NCBI GenBank assembly: GCA_029907755.1
Contig: JARYLH010000043.1
Span: 1-10,699, forward strand
Reading direction: 5' to 3'
Length of the DNA stretch: 10,699 nucleotides
Origin: Candidatus Methanosuratincola sp.
GTDB lineage: Archaea > Thermoproteota > Methanomethylicia > Methanomethylicales > Methanomethylicaceae
Part shown: positions 7,481 through 10,699 of the stretch, in pieces
How positions within the stretch are numbered: the first letter of the stretch is position 1
How the letters are laid out: each line of letters opens with the position of its first letter
The notes under the pieces: model-generated
Told to the model about the DNA's origin: nothing
Databases searched by the model: none
The model's input: the letters and a program-made list of their open reading frames with translations, nothing else
Position numbers and translations under genes: made by a program

Positions 7481-7500
7481 TTTTTAAAGGTTATATGATG
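7481..7500 (-). promoter_or_regulatory. Probable promoter of the 106-aa gene
   Basis: The minus strand carries CATCATATAACC followed by TTTAAAAA (7488-7481). The latter would set a transcript start near 7460, giving an 11-nt leader that just includes the GGTG ribosome site before ATG 7449. Confidence 0.4.
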
Positions 7501-7532
7501 CGAAATTGAGCTTCCAATCGATTTCCTTTGAA

Positions 7533-7562
7533 GTGGGAAAAAGGTGGGAAAAGCTTAAATAG
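7533..7562 (+). promoter_or_regulatory. his operon promoter with tandem upstream repeat
   Basis: Two copies of GTGGGAAAA (7533-7541 and 7544-7552) stand 11 bp apart, one helical turn, directly followed by a TATA-like CTTAAATAG (7554-7562). The transcript start is predicted near 7583. The second repeat occupies the position of the TFB recognition element, so a protein bound to the repeats could help or block TFB/TBP. This is the only clear promoter for hisZGD in the window. Confidence 0.5.
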
Positions 7563-7567
7563 CGAAA

Positions 7568-7581
7568 AAGCCTTCCGGCTT
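7568..7581. repeat. Inverted repeat between TATA box and predicted start of the his transcript
   Basis: AAGCC-TTCC-GGCTT is a perfect 5-bp dyad with a 4-nt centre, placed between the TATA-like box and the predicted transcript start. Archaeal repressors often bind there. The arms are short, so this is suggestive only. Confidence 0.3.
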
Positions 7582-7600
7582 CAGGGGAGCATGATGGAAA

Positions 7601-7605
7601 GGAGG
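7601..7605 (+). promoter_or_regulatory. Strong Shine-Dalgarno without a start codon behind it (hisZ)
   Basis: GGAGG is followed by AATTTAG and then TTC, the first codon of the open hisZ frame. The spacing (7 nt) is what a start codon at 7611-7613 would need, but no ATG, GTG or TTG is there. An inserted T in TTTAGTTC would create ATG exactly in frame. Confidence 0.6.
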
Positions 7606-7612
7606 AATTTAG

Positions 7613-8746
7613 TTCACAAGGCTCCAGACGCCTAGGGGATTCAGGGATCTGGGCCCTGAGGAGGTCAGGGTCTACCTGCTTATAGAGGGCAAGTTCAGGG
7701 AGGTCCTCAGGAAATGGGGCTACAAGGAGGTCCGTACCTCGACGCTAGACTACTTCGACATCATACGCGGCGGGGCGGGCGAGGGGTTCACGGACTCGAT
7801 TTTCAAAGTCCAGGATTACGACGGCAGGCTGCTCTCGCTCAGGGGGGAAGTGACGACCCAGATAGCGAGGATGCTGGCCTCCAAGGCTAAGGACGAGGGG
7901 AGGCTCTGCTACATCACAAACTGCATCAGGTACTTGGAGTCGAGGAACCTCTCCCTCAGGGAATACTGGCAGGCGGGCGCTGAGCTGATAGGGGGCGAGA
8001 GGGTCGGAGCTGACGCCGAGGCGGTCGCCTTGGCGCTCGATATGCTCGACTCAATAGGGATCAGGGCGAGCGTAGACCTCGGGAGCATGGGCGTGATCAG
8101 GAAGCTGATGGAAAGGTACAGGATAATGGACTACAAGAGGCTGGCACGGGCGATAGCCTCCAAGTCCATCGACGACCTGAGGAAGGTGACATGCGACAGC
8201 AAAGCCCTCGAGACGTTCACCATGCTCATGACCAAGAGGGGAGGGGCAGAGCTGATCGGGGAGGTCGCCGAGAAGGCAGGGTGCCTCGGGGAGGATTACG
8301 AGTACTTCAGGAGCCTCTACCGGGCGCTCGAGGCTTACGGGTGCGCCTCCAGGGTCTTTGTTGACCTGAGCACTATCAGGGAGATGGCATATTACAATGG
8401 CCTAGTCTTCGAGATATTCACCCCGGCTTTGGGTCTCCCCATCGGTGGAGGCGGGAGGTACGATGCCATGATGAAGGACTTCGGGATCGATACGAAAGCA
8501 ACAGGCTTCGCGCTGAGCATAGACCTCTGCGCAAAGGCGCTCGGCGGGTCTGATGTTAAAAAGAACAACGATACGCTGAAGGTGTACTACCGGGAAGGGT
8601 TCAGGGAGAAAGCGATCGGGCTCGCGCGGATCCTTAGGGGGGAGGGTAAGTGCTGCACGCTGGACGCCTACAGGGGGGAGCGCAGCGGCATACTCGTGGG
8701 CGAGAGGACTGTCCTGATCGAGAGTGGTGAGGAATATGAGCCCTGA
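7613..8746 (+). CDS. hisZ: ATP phosphoribosyltransferase regulatory subunit HisZ (start codon missing)
   Basis: HisZ is a catalytically dead histidyl-tRNA-synthetase paralogue that binds short-form HisG, is required for its activity, and conveys histidine feedback. The open frame encodes 377 residues. It starts with the class II synthetase N-terminal block LQTPRGFRDLGPEE, then LRGEVTTQIAR (76-86), YWQAGAELIGG, REMAYYNGLVFE (256-267) and GGGGRYD (278-284). In true HisS the 'histidine A' motif reads RGLDYYT; here it is changed, and the anticodon-binding domain is reduced to ~60 residues. Both point to HisZ rather than HisS. The short hisG next door confirms it. The frame is closed upstream by TAG at 7610-7612, and the first canonical start in frame is GTG 7850 (residue 80), which would remove conserved sequence. 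A single-base loss near 7611, or an extra G near 7620 linking to ATG 7591/7594, explains this best. The gene overlaps hisG by 11 nt. Confidence 0.85.
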   Translation, partial: FTRLQTPRGFRDLGPEEVRVYLLIEGKFREVLRKWGYKEVRTSTLDYFDIIRGGAGEGFTDSIFKVQDYDGRLLSLRGEVTTQIARMLASKAKDEGRLCYITNCIRYLESRNLSLREYWQAGAELIGGERVGADAEAVALALDMLDSIGIRASVDLGSMGVIRKLMERYRIMDYKRLARAIASKSIDDLRKVTCDSKALETFTMLMTKRGGAELIGEVAEKAGCLGEDYEYFRSLYRALEAYGCASRVFVDLSTIREMAYYNGLVFEIFTPALGLPIGGGGRYDAMMKDFGIDTKATGFALSIDLCAKALGGSDVKKNNDTLKVYYREGFREKAIGLARILRGEGKCCTLDAYRGERSGILVGERTVLIESGEEYEP

Positions 8747-9383
8747 CCGCCAGGGGAGGCTGATCTTCGCCCTTCCGAACAAGGGGAGGATGCGGGATCC
8801 GGCGCTGAGGCTCCTCGAGTCTGCAGGGATCAGGGGGCTGGGCGAGGAGAGGGCCTATCTCTCGAAGACGACCGACCCTGAGATCGACCTCCTCTCTGTA
8901 AGGGCTGCGGACATCCCCGTATATGTTTATTACGGGATAGCAGACCTCGGGATAACCGGAAGGGATATTGTGGCAGAGACCGGGCTGGAGGTCTACGAGC
9001 TCGCCGATCTGGGTTTCGGATGCTGCGACCTAGTCGTCGCGGTGAGCAGGGAAAGCGGCATCAGGAGCCCCTCGGAGATCCCCCACGGCTCCAAGGTCGC
9101 GACCGAATTCCCGAATGTGACGAAGGCTTACTTCGACGAACTCGGGGTCCAGGTCGAGACTATAACCCTCAAGGGCGCAGTTGAGATAACCCCGAGGCTA
9201 GGGCTCGCCACTGCGATCGTGGACATCTCGAGCACAGGGGCAACGCTAGAGAAGAACAGGCTGGCTCCGATCGGGAGGGTGATGAGCTCCTCTGCGAGGC
9301 TGATCTGCAACAAGATATCGTACAAGACAAAGTATGATAAGGTCGAAGCTATAACTAACAAGCTGAAGGGGTTGAGTCCTTGA
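8736..9383 (+). CDS. hisG: ATP phosphoribosyltransferase, short form (HisG-S)
   Basis: HisG catalyses the first committed step of histidine synthesis: ATP + PRPP to phosphoribosyl-ATP. The 215-aa protein shows the periplasmic-binding-like two-lobe catalytic core: LIFALPNKGRM (9-19), YYGIADLGITGRDIV (65-79), SKVATEFPNVTKAYF (119-133) and the PRPP loop AIVDISSTGATLEKNRL (160-176). It ends soon after this loop, so the ~75-residue C-terminal histidine-binding domain of long HisG is absent. Such short enzymes need HisZ, encoded just upstream. ATG 8736 is chosen because GGTGAGG lies directly before it; GTG at 8724 or 8727 is possible. It overlaps the hisZ end and overlaps the hisD start as TTGA, so all three genes should be translated from one mRNA. 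No damage seen. Confidence 0.95.
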   Translation: MSPDRQGRLIFALPNKGRMRDPALRLLESAGIRGLGEERAYLSKTTDPEIDLLSVRAADIPVYVYYGIADLGITGRDIVAETGLEVYELADLGFGCCDLVVAVSRESGIRSPSEIPHGSKVATEFPNVTKAYFDELGVQVETITLKGAVEITPRLGLATAIVDISSTGATLEKNRLAPIGRVMSSSARLICNKISYKTKYDKVEAITNKLKGLSP

Positions 9384-10699
9384 GGGTGATCAGGTACAGC
9401 GAATACGCGTCCTCCCCGGCGCAGCCATTCCAGGTGCCGAAGGAAATTGTCGATCACGTCTCAGCGATAGTTGAGAGGGTGAGGAGGCTTGGGGATGCCG
9501 CGGTACTTGAGTACACGGAGAGGTTCGACAGGATCAAGCTGGATCCGGATCGGATAAGGGTCGAGTGGGGGGAGCTGAGGAGGGCATACAACTCGATCCC
9601 GGATGGGCTGAGAGGCGCGTTGAGGAGCTCAGCGGAGAGGATACGCTCGTTCCAGGAGCTGCAGAAGCCACTGGAGTTCGCCACCACGATAGTCCCAGGC
9701 GTCTCAGCCGGGATAAAGTTCGATCCGATACAATCGGTTGGGCTCTATGTCCCGGGGGGCAGCGCCGCGTACCCCTCGACCGTGCTGATGACGGCGATCC
9801 CTGCGAAGGTAGCAGGGGTGGACAGGTGCGCCATGTTCACGCCACCAGGGAGGGACGGGGAGGTGCCCGAGGCGATCCTTGCAGCAGCCTACCTTGCCGA
9901 GGTGGACGAGGTCTACAGGGTCGGGGGCGCCCAGGCGATAGCCGCGATGGCATACGGCACCGAGCGGATAAGGAAGGTCGAGAAGATCTTCGGTCCCGGG
10001 AACATCTATGTCACCGTCGCCAAGATGCTCGTCTCCTGGGATGTGGCGGTCGATATGCCGGCAGGCCCAAGCGAGCTGCTGATATACACCGAGGGGTTCG
10101 ATAAGCCCGAATGGCTGGCGTACGATATCCTGGCGCAGTGCGAGCACGACCCGAGGGCAAAGGCAGTCCTAGTCACCACCGACACGGGGCTCGCAGAGGA
10201 GGTCGCCAAGGCTGTAGAGAGGATGGTCGCGGTGTCCCCCAGGAGGGAGATACTTGAGAAGAGCGCCGCCCAAGCATTTGCGCTGGTCGTGGGGAGCCGC
10301 GAGGAGGGCGCAAGGGCGATAAACGAGATCGCGCCCGAGCACCTCGAGCTCGTCGGGGATGGCGCGGAGGAAGCATTCAGGATGGTCAGGAACGCGGGCG
10401 CTGTTTTCATCGGCGAGTACACTCCGGTCCCGCTCGGCGATTACACTGCGGGGACCAACCACGTCCTACCGACGATGGGCTGGGCGAAGAGGGCCTCGCC
10501 GCTCTCGGTCAGGGACTTTTTGAGGTCGAGGGAGTACCTGAGGTGCACGAGGGACGGGATAATGCGGATAGGTGGAGACGCGGTGATGGTGGCGACGGCG
10601 GAGGGGCTGGGTGCGGCCCTCGGGCCGGTCTTGGGGGGATGGCTGTGGGACCTCCACCACACCTGGGTCTTCTATGGCAGCGCCAGCTTGCTCGCTGTG
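9380..10699 (+). CDS. hisD: Histidinol dehydrogenase, C-terminus replaced by foreign sequence
   Basis: HisD oxidises L-histidinol to L-histidine in two NAD-dependent steps at a zinc site. From TTG 9380 (MRVIRYSEY), the frame follows the family closely: YVPGGSAAYPSTVLM, FGPGNIYVTVAKM, DMPAGPSELLI, LAQCEHDP and APEHLEL. Mapping to E. coli HisD by a constant offset of six gives zinc ligands Q253, H256 and D354, and the catalytic pair E320/H321, all present. The fourth ligand (E. coli His419, in the 'EGLxAH' block near the C-terminus) should be residue 413, but it is Ala. From there the frame reads GPVLGGWLWD and a hydrophobic stretch unlike any HisD. The ~15-residue HisD tail is therefore missing, and the product as written should not bind zinc normally. 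TTG 9380 is preferred because GAAGGGG precedes it by ~9 nt and it overlaps the hisG stop; GTG 9386 is the alternative. The frame is open at the window edge. Confidence 0.93.
   Translation, partial: MRVIRYSEYASSPAQPFQVPKEIVDHVSAIVERVRRLGDAAVLEYTERFDRIKLDPDRIRVEWGELRRAYNSIPDGLRGALRSSAERIRSFQELQKPLEFATTIVPGVSAGIKFDPIQSVGLYVPGGSAAYPSTVLMTAIPAKVAGVDRCAMFTPPGRDGEVPEAILAAAYLAEVDEVYRVGGAQAIAAMAYGTERIRKVEKIFGPGNIYVTVAKMLVSWDVAVDMPAGPSELLIYTEGFDKPEWLAYDILAQCEHDPRAKAVLVTTDTGLAEEVAKAVERMVAVSPRREILEKSAAQAFALVVGSREEGARAINEIAPEHLELVGDGAEEAFRMVRNAGAVFIGEYTPVPLGDYTAGTNHVLPTMGWAKRASPLSVRDFLRSREYLRCTRDGIMRIGGDAVMVATAEGLGAALGPVLGGWLWDLHHTWVFYGSASLLAV
10613..10699 (+). other. Major facilitator transporter-like fragment fused in frame to hisD
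   Basis: The last 29 codons read as AALGPVLGGWLWD, then LHHTWVFYGSASLLAV. The GxxxGPxxGG pattern is MFS motif C (transmembrane helix 5), and the following D...WVF and hydrophobic run fit the passage into the next helix. Nothing in HisD looks like this. The switch falls inside GLGAALGP, a string both families can share, which suggests recombination or mis-joining at short homology. As it lies at the very end of the window, a chimeric contig end is the simplest reading; a real gene fusion cannot be excluded. Confidence 0.7.

Noticed and set aside
7124..7498. Plus-strand frame of 124 aa opposite the small gene
   Set aside because: Its composition is Pro/Ser/Arg-rich without structure, while the minus-strand frame reads as a coherent protein with its own promoter and ribosome site.
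7591..7635. 14-codon leader peptide (MMERRNLVHKAPDA) as a histidine attenuator
   Set aside because: Only one His codon and no alternative stem-loops; more likely the remains of the hisZ start region.
7850..8746. hisZ called from its first canonical start (GTG 7850)
   Set aside because: It would remove 79 codons that encode the conserved class II synthetase N-terminal block and are fully open in frame.
1..10699. CRISPR arrays, tRNA/rRNA genes, insertion sequences, defence genes
   Set aside because: I saw no spaced direct-repeat array, tRNA-like cloverleaf, transposase frame or terminal repeats on either strand.

Overview
The window looks like about 10.7 kb of archaeal chromosome, from a GC-rich and probably thermophilic anaerobe. 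Four things point this way: TATA-like boxes about 25 nt upstream of expected transcript starts, an archaeal class III signal-peptide pilin with its secretion ATPase, a COG4880-type secreted beta-propeller protein, and heavy use of AGG (Arg), ATA (Ile) and GAG (Glu) codons. The phylum cannot be fixed from sequence reading alone; something in or near Thermoproteota is a guess. Both window ends cut into genes, so this may be a whole metagenomic contig.

Layout. (1) 1-1921, minus strand: a type IV pilin-like gene followed 49 nt later by a FlaI/VirB11-type secretion ATPase that runs off the left edge. (2) 2047-3819, plus strand: a large membrane-anchored or secreted beta-propeller protein, divergent from the pilin across a shared 125-nt promoter region and ending in a pyrimidine-rich terminator-like tract. 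(3) 3909-6928, minus strand: class III anaerobic ribonucleotide reductase nrdD and its radical-SAM activase nrdG, coupled by an ATGA overlap. (4) 7129-7449, minus strand: an unrecognised 106-aa protein with a hydrophobic segment, separated from nrdD by a 200-nt AT-rich gap holding a 7-bp-stem hairpin. (5) 7533-10699, plus strand: a histidine operon, hisZ-hisG-hisD, with overlapping genes behind one visible promoter.

How the genes work together. NrdG generates the glycyl radical on NrdD, which makes deoxynucleotides without oxygen. HisG is the short form without a C-terminal regulatory domain, and HisZ is the histidyl-tRNA-synthetase-like regulatory subunit such short enzymes need; together they catalyse and control the first step of histidine synthesis, and HisD the last two. 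The pilin and ATPase are the core of a surface filament system.

Two anomalies stand out. The hisD reading frame follows HisD faithfully to residue 412, then continues in frame into sequence that reads as a major facilitator transporter, exactly where the conserved zinc-ligand histidine should be. The hisZ gene has a complete conserved N-terminus and a good Shine-Dalgarno but no start codon; one missing base would explain it. Either could be an assembly or sequencing artefact, and both are checkable. I did not find a convincing novel defence, mobile or CRISPR-like system here.
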